64,000 nucleotides of DNA from positions 16,257 through 80,256 of the forward strand of contig CAYOUJ010000004.1 in the NCBI GenBank assembly GCA_964407165.1, read 5' to 3'. Source of the DNA: CAZPKH01 sp964407165 (GTDB lineage Bacteria > Bacteroidota > Bacteroidia > Bacteroidales > Muribaculaceae). Numbering within the stretch: the first letter of the stretch is position 1; each line of letters begins with the position of its first letter. Of the stretch, positions 7,756-16,061 are shown piece by piece. The notes beneath the pieces are model-generated. The model did not search any database. It was given only the letters and a program-made list of their open reading frames with translations, and had not been told where the DNA came from. A program made the translations under genes and the position numbers.

Positions 7756-9546
7756 TTAATCGATGGCGATGCGGAAGCCCAGGTCGTCGCTGCAATACGA
7801 CGGCTTGCAGCCGGTGACGCGGTGGCTGACAACGGAGAATTTTGAGCCGAACTTGAAACTGCCGCTGCGGCCCACCTTTGCCGACTTGGAGCCGCCGGCC
7901 CAGTCGCGCGTCCACTCAAACACGTTTCCGCTCATGTCGTATAGGCCCAGAGCGTTAGGGTTCTTTGACGCGCAGGCATGAGTCGTGCCCCCGCTGTTGG
8001 CGTCATACCACCCTACCGAGTCGAGGTTGTCGCTGCCGCTGTAGGTGTAATAGGCATAGTCGTTGCCGCCGTTGGCTGCGTATTCCCACTGCGACTCAGT
8101 GGGCAGGCAGAAGCTCTGGCCCGTTAGGCCGCTGAGCTTGTTGCAGAATGAATCGGCGTCATACCACGACACGTTCTCAACGGGATTGTCCAGTCCAGCG
8201 TGGCTCGAGGGATTGTTGCCCATCACGGCCTTGTAGAGCCATTGGGGAGTTTCGGTGGAGGCGATGTAATAGGTGCCGTTGCCTGTAACGCGCACCATCT
8301 CCATAGTGCTGCCGTTGCCCGAGAAGGTGCGCGTCTGCTTGTTGTAAGTCACCCTCGGCGACGAGCTGATCACTACCACACTGGGGTCTGTGGGGCTGTC
8401 AGGCTGCCCGACCTCGGCCTCCATGGGCGTCGGCGAAGGCTCCGGCGAAGGCGAGTCTTTCGACCCGCCGAGTATTAATACCGCGCCTACCACCAAGAGC
8501 ACCACGGCTGCAGCGGCAACCACGGCGATGACGGTCTTGCCATTGTTTTGCTGCCGTTGCTGCTGCGGGTGGAACTGCGGCGTCGGTGTCTCGCCCATCG
8601 GCACTGCACGCGTGCGGCTGTCATTCACCGGCGGTTTGGGGGGCTGCATATTTGGCACCGTGACCTCACCTGTGCCACCCGTTGCCGACCCGGCATCGAG
8701 CAGGCGCCGAAACTCTTCAGCGCTCTGCGGACGCACGTTCACCATCAGGTTCATCGCCCGCAGCACGGCGTTGCGCGTGGCCGGAGTGATGCCGTTGGGA
8801 AATGTTATCTTTCCTTGCCCGGATATGAGCAACGCGGCCGTCGGGGGCACCTCCCCCGAGATGAGATAGAACAGTGTCGCGCCCAGTGCATAGACGTCGG
8901 TGGCCGGCGTGAGCATCGCCGAGTCGCCAGCCATCTGTTCCGGCGCCGCATACGACGGCGTTGCTCCGGCAATCGTGTTGCTTATCACCCCCTGCGACTC
9001 GTCAAACACCTTGGCAATACCGAAGTCTATAAGTATCGGCGCGCCCGAGGGAGCCAGCATGATGTTGGCAGGCTTGATGTCGAGGTGCAGCAGGTTCTGC
9101 GAGTGCACATGCGCCACGGCCTCCGACACCCTCTTCATAAGCTCCACGGCCTTGCGCTCCGGTATCGCCCCGTGGCTCTTGACCACCTGCGACAGTGTCG
9201 GGCCGTCGATATAGTCCATTACATAATACGCCGTCCCGTTCTCCTCAAACACGTCGTGCACCTTCACTATCCCCTCGTGGCTTAGCGAGAATAGCGCTTT
9301 GGCCTCGCCGAGAAACTTCTGTCGGAGCTTCTCGATAGTCGCCGTCATGCTCTGGGAGCCTACTGACACTTCACCTGTGCTGTCGTCGCGATTGCAGTAT
9401 TCCGACACAAAAAATTCCTTGATGGCCACGCGATGACCCAAGGCGGTGTGTACACCCTCATACGTGCACCCGAATCCGCCCGAAGCGATGAAGCGGGTGA
9501 TGCGGTACTTGCCACCCTGCAGGGTGGTATTATTGGCTAACGGCAT
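7756..9546 (-). CDS. Ser/Thr kinase - TM - FGE-like sensor fusion (kinase 1)
   Basis: A 596-residue three-part protein. The cytoplasmic Hanks-type kinase (about 10-275) has GGFG (23-26), Lys43 in VAIKEF, the catalytic loop HLDIKPAN and the DFG triad. The loop has Leu instead of the usual Arg, so it is a non-RD kinase. A proline/glutamine-rich linker leads to one membrane helix (about 337-360). An extracytoplasmic formylglycine-generating-enzyme/SUMF1-like domain (about 400-596; GNNPSSHAGLDNPVENVSWY, then LPTESQWEYAANGG, then YDMSGNVFEWTRDW) follows. A CKPSYC motif exists but sits directly before DDLGFR rather than at the canonical catalytic position, so ligand binding rather than oxidation is likely. 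A paralogue lies at 16062-18152. Confidence 0.93.
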   Translation of the reverse strand: MPLANNTTLQGGKYRITRFIASGGFGCTYEGVHTALGHRVAIKEFFVSEYCNRDDSTGEVSVGSQSMTATIEKLRQKFLGEAKALFSLSHEGIVKVHDVFEENGTAYYVMDYIDGPTLSQVVKSHGAIPERKAVELMKRVSEAVAHVHSQNLLHLDIKPANIMLAPSGAPILIDFGIAKVFDESQGVISNTIAGATPSYAAPEQMAGDSAMLTPATDVYALGATLFYLISGEVPPTAALLISGQGKITFPNGITPATRNAVLRAMNLMVNVRPQSAEEFRRLLDAGSATGGTGEVTVPNMQPPKPPVNDSRTRAVPMGETPTPQFHPQQQRQQNNGKTVIAVVAAAAVVLLVVGAVLILGGSKDSPSPEPSPTPMEAEVGQPDSPTDPSVVVISSSPRVTYNKQTRTFSGNGSTMEMVRVTGNGTYYIASTETPQWLYKAVMGNNPSSHAGLDNPVENVSWYDADSFCNKLSGLTGQSFCLPTESQWEYAANGGNDYAYYTYSGSDNLDSVGWYDANSGGTTHACASKNPNALGLYDMSGNVFEWTRDWAGGSKSAKVGRSGSFKFGSKFSVVSHRVTGCKPSYCSDDLGFRIAID

Positions 9547-9595
9547 GATTTGTCAGTAATGTTAGTGTGTTAAGTTGTGCAAATTTAAGGAATTT

Positions 9596-10894
9596 TCAGT
9601 AACCGCGCAAAGATTTCCACAAAAAAGTCTGCGCCACAGAGCGCACTAACAGATATACGCAGAAGGCCACCCACAGCCCGTGGTTGCCCCACAGGGGCAT
9701 CAGGGCGAAGTAGAGGGCGAAGAAGAGCGCCGAGGCGAGCGCCAGCGACAGCAGCATGCGCCACGTGTCGGTGGCGCCGACATACACCCCGTCCCAGACG
9801 AAGGCCGCAAACCCCATCAACGGCACCGCGGCAGCCCAGAGAAGATAGTTCGAGGCCTCGCCGCGCACCCCCGGCTCGTCGCTGAGTATCGCCATGATCC
9901 ACTCCCCGGCGCCGAAATAGAGCGCACTGAAGAGGGTGGCAAGCCCCACGCCCCAGAGCATCAACCGCCGTATCAGCCGGTCGAGCCGACGGCGGTCGCG
10001 AGCGCCGATGTAGCGCCCCGCCAACGCCTCGCCGGCGTAGGCGAAGCCGTCCATGAAGTAGCTGAAGAGCATGAACAGCTGCATCAGCAGCGTGTTCGCC
10101 GCGAGCGTCAGCGTCCCCTCGCAGGCGCCGGCGCGTGTGAACCATACCGTCACGGCTATTATGCACACCGTGCGCATGGCTATGAACAGGTTGACTTTGA
10201 ACAGCGGCCCGGGCTTCAGCGGCTTGGCGTCAGCCTTCTTGGGCGCACGGTGCAGCCCGTCGCGCATAACCATGCTCCGGCACCACAATGCCGAGGCCAG
10301 GGCGCCCACCCACTGCGCCACGAGCGTACCCGTGGCCACTCCCTCTATCTGCCAGTGGCAGCCGTAGACCAGCAGCAGACTCGTGACTATGTTTGTCACG
10401 TTGATTATCAGCGCTATCCACATCCCCGCACGGGAGTTTTGCATCCCCAGGAGCCACCCCGTGGCGGCGTACGTGACGAACACCGCCGGCGCGCCCCAGA
10501 TGAGTATGTCGAAGTAGAGACGTGCTCCCGCAAGCGTCTCGGCGTCAGAGTCAAAGAAGCGGAGTATTACCCCCGAGAGAACACCTTGCAGCGCTATCAG
10601 CGCCACGCCGAAGGCCACGGCGCTGACCGTCGACCGCACGAGCGTGTCCCATTCACCGCGCGGGTCGCGGCGCCCGAAGGCCTGCGCCGTCATCCCCGAC
10701 GTGCCCGCGCGCAGGAAGCCGAACAGCCAGTAGAGCATGTTGAACATAACGCCCCCCACGGCTATCGCCGCGATGTAGACGGCCGAGCCCATGTGGCCCG
10801 TGATGGCCACGTCGAGCAGCGCCAGCAGCGGGGTGGTGATGTTGGTGACTATGGCCGGGAGCGCCAGCCGCAGTATCGGTATCCTCTCCTTCAT
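9596..10894 (-). CDS. MATE-family multidrug/Na+ antiporter
   Basis: A 432-residue integral membrane protein with about 12 helices in two homologous halves, typical of DinF/NorM-like MATE exporters. Diagnostic stretches are LALPAIVTNITTPLLALLD at the N-terminus, GFLRAGTSGMTAQAFGRRD in the first half and AYAGEALAGRYIGARDRRR in the second. It would exchange cationic compounds for Na+ or H+. It lies 49 bp upstream of the start of kinase 1 on the same strand. No regulator is adjacent. The substrate cannot be read from the sequence. Confidence 0.93.
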   Translation of the reverse strand: MKERIPILRLALPAIVTNITTPLLALLDVAITGHMGSAVYIAAIAVGGVMFNMLYWLFGFLRAGTSGMTAQAFGRRDPRGEWDTLVRSTVSAVAFGVALIALQGVLSGVILRFFDSDAETLAGARLYFDILIWGAPAVFVTYAATGWLLGMQNSRAGMWIALIINVTNIVTSLLLVYGCHWQIEGVATGTLVAQWVGALASALWCRSMVMRDGLHRAPKKADAKPLKPGPLFKVNLFIAMRTVCIIAVTVWFTRAGACEGTLTLAANTLLMQLFMLFSYFMDGFAYAGEALAGRYIGARDRRRLDRLIRRLMLWGVGLATLFSALYFGAGEWIMAILSDEPGVRGEASNYLLWAAAVPLMGFAAFVWDGVYVGATDTWRMLLSLALASALFFALYFALMPLWGNHGLWVAFCVYLLVRSVAQTFLWKSLRGY

Positions 10895-11139
10895 AAAACT
10901 TGTTTAATGCTCCAAAGGAGCATTTTGATGATAACCGCGGGCAAGCGAAGCGCAGCCCGTGGGAATAGCAAAAGTCTTGACGCTTAGCGCCCCAACGGGG
11001 CGCGCTGATGATTTTTGAAACTATCATCAGCGCGCCCTTTTAGGGCGCATATAAGCCATTTTTTCTCTTTTCCCCTGACTGCGCTACGCTTGTCAGGGGT
11101 TATCATCAATTTGCCCCTTTGGGCAATAGTAAGGGGGCG
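10895..11139. repeat. composite palindromic intergenic element (family E type)
   Basis: No gene. Nested hairpins fill the gap: GCGCCCC/GGGGCGC (10987-11003), CGCGCTGATGAT/ATCATCAGCGCG (11001-11012 and 11023-11034) and GCGCCC/GGGCGC near 11040. The outer parts mirror each other: a short GCTCC/GGAGC-type hairpin, then GATGATAACC, then GCAAGCGAAGCGCAGCC on the left, with the same order inverted on the right near 11090-11125. The layout matches the 18370-18620 element. Confidence 0.65.
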
Positions 11140-13152
11140 TCAGGCTTTGGCCTTGGCGCGGCAGGAGTCGTAGTAGACGTAGGCGAGCAGCCCGAGATAG
11201 ATGACGATGCCGAGCACCTGCATGACGAAGTTGTCGTCCTGCCACGGGCAGTGGAAGTCGAATCCGGCAAAGCGGGTGATGGCGGCGAAGACGCCGAAGA
11301 GGGCGCCGCCGGCTATAAGGCCCGAGGCTATCAGCGTACCGCGGTCATGGCGTGCAGAGCAGGTGGCCTTGTCCTTGGAGCTGTGGGCCACGAAGTAGGC
11401 CAGGGCGCCGCCGATGAGCATCGGCGTGTTGAGCTGCAGCGGGATGAACATGCCCAGGCAGAATGCTAATGCGGGCACGCCCAGCCAATTGAGTATCAGT
11501 GCCAATACGGCGCCGACAATGTAGAGCACCCAGGGGGTGTCGCCGCCCATCATCAGCGGCTCGATCACCTTGGCCATGGCGTTGGCCTGCGGGGCCACGA
11601 GAGCGTTGTCGCCGGTGAAGCCGTAGACCTGGTTTAGCAGCATGATCACGCCGCCCACGGTGGCTGCCGACACGAGCGTGCCGACAAACTTCCACCGCTC
11701 CTGCTTGCGCGGGGTCGAGCCCAGCCAGTAGCCCACTTTCAGGTCGGTCACAAAGCCGCCGGCCATCGACAGCGCCGTGCAAACAACGCCGCCGATCACC
11801 ATCGACGCGGCTATGCCCTCCTTGCCGTTGAGGCCGATGGCCACGAAAATCACGGAGGCAACAATCAACGTCATCAGCGTCATGCCCGACACCGGGTTGG
11901 TGCCCACGATGGCTATGGCGTTGGCGGCCACGGTGGTGAAGAGGAACGCTATCACAGTGACCACTATCCAGGCCACGAGAGCCTGCCAGAAGGTGTGGAT
12001 TACACCGAACCAGAAGAACAACAGCACGGCCACGAGGGCGATGCCGATGAAGAAGACCACGTGCTTCATCGAGATGTCACTCTGCCAGCGCACGGGGCGC
12101 TCCTGCACGGCGCCGCCCTTGAACTCGCGGCCTGCCAGGCCAACGGCCTGACGGATGATGGGCCACGACTTGACGATGCCTATCAGGCCGGCCATGGCGA
12201 TGCCGCCGATGCCGATCAGACGCGCATAGTCGCTGAATATCTGCTGCGGCGCCATCATCTCGATGGCCGGGCTTCCGTAGGTGCCCATGACCGGTATGAT
12301 AATCCACCAGACGAAAATCGAGCCGGCGAAGATGACGAAGGCATATTTCAGGCCCACGATGTAGCCCAGACCCAGCAGCGCCGCGCCTGTGTTGAAGCTC
12401 AGCACCATCTTGGTCTTCGCGGCAAGCGCCTGGCCCCACTCCGTGGCGTAGGTGGTCACGGTGTCAGCCCAGAAGTGGAATGTCTCGACCACATAGTCAT
12501 AGATGCCGCCTATCAGCGAGGCTATTACCAGAGTGATGGCCTGGCCACCGGAAGCTTTCTTGTCGGCACCCGACGCCTGGCCGCTGGCGAGCACCTGCGT
12601 GGTGGCCGTGGCCTCCGGGAAGGGATACTTGCCGTGCATGTCCTTCACGAAATATTTGCGGAAGGGTATGAAGAACAGTATGCCCAGGAAGCCGCCGAGC
12701 AGCGAGCTGAGGAAGATCTGGAAGAAGTTGACGTCGATGCCCAAGATGTACAGGGCAGGCAGGGTGAAGATTGCGCCGGCCACTATCACGCCGGAGCAGG
12801 CGCCGATCGACTGTATTATAACGTTCTGGCCCAGCGGGTTCTTGAGATTGAGCGCGCCGCTGAGGCCCATGGCGATGATGGCGATGGGGATTGCGGCTTC
12901 AAACACCTGGCCCACTTTCAGGCCAAGGTATGCCGCGGCGGCGCTGAAGATTACGGCCAATATCAGGCCCATCGACACGGAGTAGGGGGTGATCTCCTTG
13001 TACTCGCGAGCCGGGTGCATCATCGGCCGGTACTCCTCATCCTCGCCGAGCTCGCGAAACGCGTTGTCAGGCAGATCTATGGGATCGGCGACCATGTAGA
13101 TGCGCTCCTGCTCCTCGGGGTCGAGGGGGCGGGTGGGATTGTCTTGTTGCAT
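11140..13152 (-). CDS. OPT-family oligopeptide transporter
   Basis: A 670-residue membrane protein of the oligopeptide transporter (OPT) superfamily, a proton-coupled importer of peptides or metal chelates. The N-terminus is cytoplasmic and charged. The first helix region reads SMGLILAVIFSAAAAYLGLK, followed by FPEATATTQVL and GFVTDLKVGYWLG, features of bacterial OPT proteins. About 15 helices are expected. It has its own promoter (13226-13257) and is followed downstream by a palindromic element. The length agrees with the bacterial family. Substrate is unknown. Confidence 0.93.
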   Translation of the reverse strand: MQQDNPTRPLDPEEQERIYMVADPIDLPDNAFRELGEDEEYRPMMHPAREYKEITPYSVSMGLILAVIFSAAAAYLGLKVGQVFEAAIPIAIIAMGLSGALNLKNPLGQNVIIQSIGACSGVIVAGAIFTLPALYILGIDVNFFQIFLSSLLGGFLGILFFIPFRKYFVKDMHGKYPFPEATATTQVLASGQASGADKKASGGQAITLVIASLIGGIYDYVVETFHFWADTVTTYATEWGQALAAKTKMVLSFNTGAALLGLGYIVGLKYAFVIFAGSIFVWWIIIPVMGTYGSPAIEMMAPQQIFSDYARLIGIGGIAMAGLIGIVKSWPIIRQAVGLAGREFKGGAVQERPVRWQSDISMKHVVFFIGIALVAVLLFFWFGVIHTFWQALVAWIVVTVIAFLFTTVAANAIAIVGTNPVSGMTLMTLIVASVIFVAIGLNGKEGIAASMVIGGVVCTALSMAGGFVTDLKVGYWLGSTPRKQERWKFVGTLVSAATVGGVIMLLNQVYGFTGDNALVAPQANAMAKVIEPLMMGGDTPWVLYIVGAVLALILNWLGVPALAFCLGMFIPLQLNTPMLIGGALAYFVAHSSKDKATCSARHDRGTLIASGLIAGGALFGVFAAITRFAGFDFHCPWQDDNFVMQVLGIVIYLGLLAYVYYDSCRAKAKA

Positions 13153-13225
13153 TATGATTGGTTTTAAAAATTATTTTCGAGGATGATCGATAATCAATCG
13201 ATGGCCTACCGGATTTTTATGCTGA

Positions 13226-13257
13226 CAAAGTTACGCTTTACAATCCACCCTGCCAAA
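13226..13257 (-). promoter_or_regulatory. OPT transporter promoter
   Basis: On the minus strand TTTG (13254-13257) and TAACTTTG (13226-13233) are 20 bp apart, an ideal Bacteroidetes promoter. The leader is about 65 nt. Confidence 0.75.
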
Positions 13258-13265
13258 TTTTTTGC

Positions 13266-13273
13266 TAAATTTG
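13266..13273 (+). promoter_or_regulatory. -7 box of the BadF-type kinase gene
   Basis: TAAATTTG lies 4 bp before the ATG at 13278, implying a nearly leaderless message. The region is divergent with the OPT promoter. Confidence 0.5.
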
Positions 13274-13277
13274 CGCC

Positions 13278-14114
13278 ATGAAACTAATCGCTGACAGCGG
13301 ATCCACCTCCACCGCATGGGCCGTCATCGGCCCCGACGGTCGCGGATCCATCATCTCTACCGCCGGCATCAACGCCCTGCACAGCTCCGACGAGCACATT
13401 AATAATGTGTTGCGCGACGCCGCCGACGCCTGCCCCGAGGGGATAACCGAAATTCACTTCTACGGCGCCGGCTGCATCGACGCCGACGCCTGCGAGCGCA
13501 TAGCCGCGCCTCTGCGCAAGCTCTTCCCCGGCGCCACCGTCGAGGTGGCCACAGACCTCCTCGGAGCCGCGCGCGCCCTGTGCCAGGGGCGTCCCGGCAT
13601 AGCATGCATTTTAGGCACCGGATCGAACTCTTGCCTGTCGGACGGCGTTAACATAGTGGCGAACGTCAGCCCTCTCGGCTTCATCCTCGGCGACGAAGGC
13701 TCCGGCGCCGTCATCGGCCGCCGCCTGCTCGGCGACGTGCTCAAGCGCCAGCTCCCCGAGGAGGTCTGCCGCGACTTCCGCGCCCGTTTCGGCATCGACG
13801 CCGTGACCGCCGTGCGCCGCGTCTACCGCGAGGAGGCGCCAAACCGATGGCTCGGGTCACTGGCACCCTTTGCCACCGACCATATCGACGTGCCGGAGAT
13901 CCGCCACCTCGTAGCTTCGGAGTTTCGCGCATTCTTCCATCGAAACATCGCGCAATACACCGGCTGTCGCCAGCTGCCCGTGCATTTCACCGGCAGCGTC
14001 GCCTGGCACCTGCAGGAGGTGCTCCGCGAAGTGGCCGCCGCCGAGGGCTACACCGTCGGCCGCATAACCCCCTCCCCTATCAACGCTCTAATCTCGCCAT
14101 GCAGTCAGAAATAA
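13278..14114 (+). CDS. BadF/BadG-type ATPase, N-acetylglucosamine kinase-like
   Basis: A 278-residue sugar-kinase-fold protein of the BadF/BadG/BcrA/BcrD ATPase family, which includes eukaryotic GlcNAc kinase. Phosphate-binding words are present: ADSGSTSTAW (residues 5-14), ILGTGSNSC (about 112-120) and LGDEGSGAVIGRRLL (about 136-150). It most likely phosphorylates an amino sugar such as GlcNAc for recycling. Its stop lies 16 bp inside the following serB gene, indicating translational coupling. Its exact substrate is inference. Confidence 0.87.
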   Translation: MKLIADSGSTSTAWAVIGPDGRGSIISTAGINALHSSDEHINNVLRDAADACPEGITEIHFYGAGCIDADACERIAAPLRKLFPGATVEVATDLLGAARALCQGRPGIACILGTGSNSCLSDGVNIVANVSPLGFILGDEGSGAVIGRRLLGDVLKRQLPEEVCRDFRARFGIDAVTAVRRVYREEAPNRWLGSLAPFATDHIDVPEIRHLVASEFRAFFHRNIAQYTGCRQLPVHFTGSVAWHLQEVLREVAAAEGYTVGRITPSPINALISPCSQK

Positions 14115-15337
14115 TACTCGTCAACATCTCCGGCAAAGACCGCCCGGGCGTCACCGCCGCCCTCACCGAGATACTCGCCCGCTACGACGCGACCATACTC
14201 GACATCGGCCAGGCCGACATCCACCATTCGCTAAGCCTCGGCATACTCTTCCTCACAACCGAGGCGCAGTCGGGCAACATCATCAAGGAGCTGCTGCTCA
14301 AGGCCGACGAGATGGGGGTGACGGTCACCTTCCGCCCCGTCAGTCTCGAGGGTTACTCCGACTGGGTCACCCGCCAGGGGCGCAACCGCTGGATAATCAC
14401 CCTGCTCGGACGACGCCTCACCGCCCGCCACATCGCCGTGGTAAGCAAGGTGATAGCCACCCAGGGGCTAAACATCGACGGCATACAGCGCCTGACAGGC
14501 CGCATGCCCGTGTCGGCCGAAAACGGCCAGGTGGAACTTGCCGACAACGAGCATGTGGCCAAGGCCTGCGTCGAGTTCTCCGTCCGCGGCACCCCTGCCG
14601 ACAAGCAGGCCATGCAGGCCGAGCTGATGGACATCGCCGCCAAGGAGGGCGTCGACATCTCGATGCAGGAGGACAACATCTACCGCCGCAGCCGCCGCCT
14701 GATATGCTTCGACATGGACTCCACGCTCATCCGCACGGAAGTCATCGACGAGCTGGCCGAGCGCGCCGGCGTCGGCGACCAAGTGCGCGCCATCACCGAG
14801 CGCGCCATGCGCGGCGAGATAGACTTCACCGAGAGCTTCACCGAGCGCGTGGCCCTGCTCAAGGGCCTCGACGTCAGCGTGATGAAGGAGATAGCCGAGT
14901 CGCTGCCCATCACCGAGGGCCTCGAGCGCCTTATGAGCGTGCTAAAGCGCGCCGGCTACAAGACGGCGATACTCTCCGGCGGGTTCACCTACTTCGGCAA
15001 CTACCTCAAGCAGAAATACGGCTTCGACTACGTCTATGCCAACGAGCTTGAGGTGGCCGACGGGAAGCTCACCGGCCGATACGTGGGCGACATCGTCGAC
15101 GGCACCCGCAAGAAGGAACTGCTGCGCCTCATCGCCCAGGTAGAGAACATCCACATAGCCCAGACCATAGCCGTCGGCGACGGCGCCAACGACCTGCCCA
15201 TGCTCTCCACGGCCGGCCTCGGCATCGCCTTCCACGCCAAGCCCAAGGTCAAGCAGGAAGCCGAGCAGTCGATCAGCACCATCGGCATCGACGGTGTGCT
15301 CTACCTCCTCGGCTTCAAAGACTCATTCATCTCATAA
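14099..15337 (+). CDS. serB: phosphoserine phosphatase with two ACT-like domains
   Basis: Final step of serine biosynthesis, hydrolysing phosphoserine. The 412-residue protein has two N-terminal ACT-like regulatory domains (about 1-165; LVNISGKDRPGVTAALTEIL) followed by a HAD phosphatase. The nucleophile motif is DMDSTLIRTEV, motif II/III is AILSGGFTYF, and the metal motif is GDGANDLP. The ATG at 14099 is chosen because the ACT domain begins there; the longer frame overlaps the upstream gene. ACT domains suggest feedback control by serine. A large perfect palindrome follows and probably terminates transcription. Confidence 0.95.
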   Translation: MQSEIILVNISGKDRPGVTAALTEILARYDATILDIGQADIHHSLSLGILFLTTEAQSGNIIKELLLKADEMGVTVTFRPVSLEGYSDWVTRQGRNRWIITLLGRRLTARHIAVVSKVIATQGLNIDGIQRLTGRMPVSAENGQVELADNEHVAKACVEFSVRGTPADKQAMQAELMDIAAKEGVDISMQEDNIYRRSRRLICFDMDSTLIRTEVIDELAERAGVGDQVRAITERAMRGEIDFTESFTERVALLKGLDVSVMKEIAESLPITEGLERLMSVLKRAGYKTAILSGGFTYFGNYLKQKYGFDYVYANELEVADGKLTGRYVGDIVDGTRKKELLRLIAQVENIHIAQTIAVGDGANDLPMLSTAGLGIAFHAKPKVKQEAEQSISTIGIDGVLYLLGFKDSFIS

Positions 15338-15362
15338 TCCGATCGATATCCCATCGGTAGAT

Positions 15363-15414
15363 AATCGATAACCCAACGACAGGCAATCGATTGCCTGTCG
15401 TTGGGTTATCGATT
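15363..15414. terminator. 52-bp perfect palindrome, likely terminator
   Basis: The sequence is its own reverse complement over 52 bp with no spacer, centred on AATCGATT at 15388/15389. TTGTTTTT follows on the plus strand, as for a serB terminator. It also lies just downstream of tdk on the minus strand. ATCGAT words link it to similar intergenic strips at 40900 and 49813. Confidence 0.8.
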
Positions 15415-15423
15415 TGTTTTTCG

Positions 15424-16053
15424 CTAAAGGTTGTCGAAGGGCAGCATCGACCGGCGCGCTTGCTCGATGCGCCGGTTGCGCCAGCACTTGCGGCACACGG
15501 CTATGTAGCGCTCGTCGCCGCCGATCTCCACCTGTGCGCCGGTGTCGACGATGTCGCCCGCCGAGTCGATGCGCGCGTTCACGATGGTCTTGCGGCCGCA
15601 AGTGCACGTGCTCTTTATCTCATCGATGGTGTCGGCTATCTCAAACAACCGCCGCGAGCCGTCGAACAGGCGGCTCTGGAAGTCGGTGCGCAGCCCGTAG
15701 CACACAACGTTGCAACCGTAGTCGTCGACCACACGCGACAGCTGGTCGACCTGCGCCTCCGTCAGAAACTGTGCCTCGTCGATGAGAAACCAGTCGATCA
15801 GCGACCCGTTTTCCTCAAACAGCTGACGGGCCATCTGATAGAGGTCTGTCTCAGAGTATATCCATTTGCACGCGCGCTCGATGCCGATGCGCGAGCGTAT
15901 CACATTGTTTTTCTCGCGGGTGTCTATCACGGGCTTGAGGCACACGTAGCTCAGCCCGCGCTCCTCGAAGTTGTATGCCTGCGTCAGCAGCATGGCGGTC
16001 TTTGCAGAACCCATGGTGCCGTAGCGAAAGTATAGTTTGCCTTGTCGGTACAT
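15424..16053 (-). CDS. tdk: thymidine kinase
   Basis: A 209-residue type II thymidine kinase that phosphorylates thymidine for salvage. The P-loop is GTMGSAKTA (residues 12-20, with Ala where most have Gly/Ser), the Mg-binding Walker B is FLIDEAQFL and the lasso zinc site is CTCG plus CRKC near residues 150 and 187. Length is normal. The stop of the second kinase-FGE gene's neighbour region is 8 bp upstream on the same strand, so tdk may be cotranscribed with the kinase-FGE gene. Confidence 0.95.
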   Translation of the reverse strand: MYRQGKLYFRYGTMGSAKTAMLLTQAYNFEERGLSYVCLKPVIDTREKNNVIRSRIGIERACKWIYSETDLYQMARQLFEENGSLIDWFLIDEAQFLTEAQVDQLSRVVDDYGCNVVCYGLRTDFQSRLFDGSRRLFEIADTIDEIKSTCTCGRKTIVNARIDSAGDIVDTGAQVEIGGDERYIAVCRKCWRNRRIEQARRSMLPFDNL

Positions 16054-16061
16054 TTCAATGA

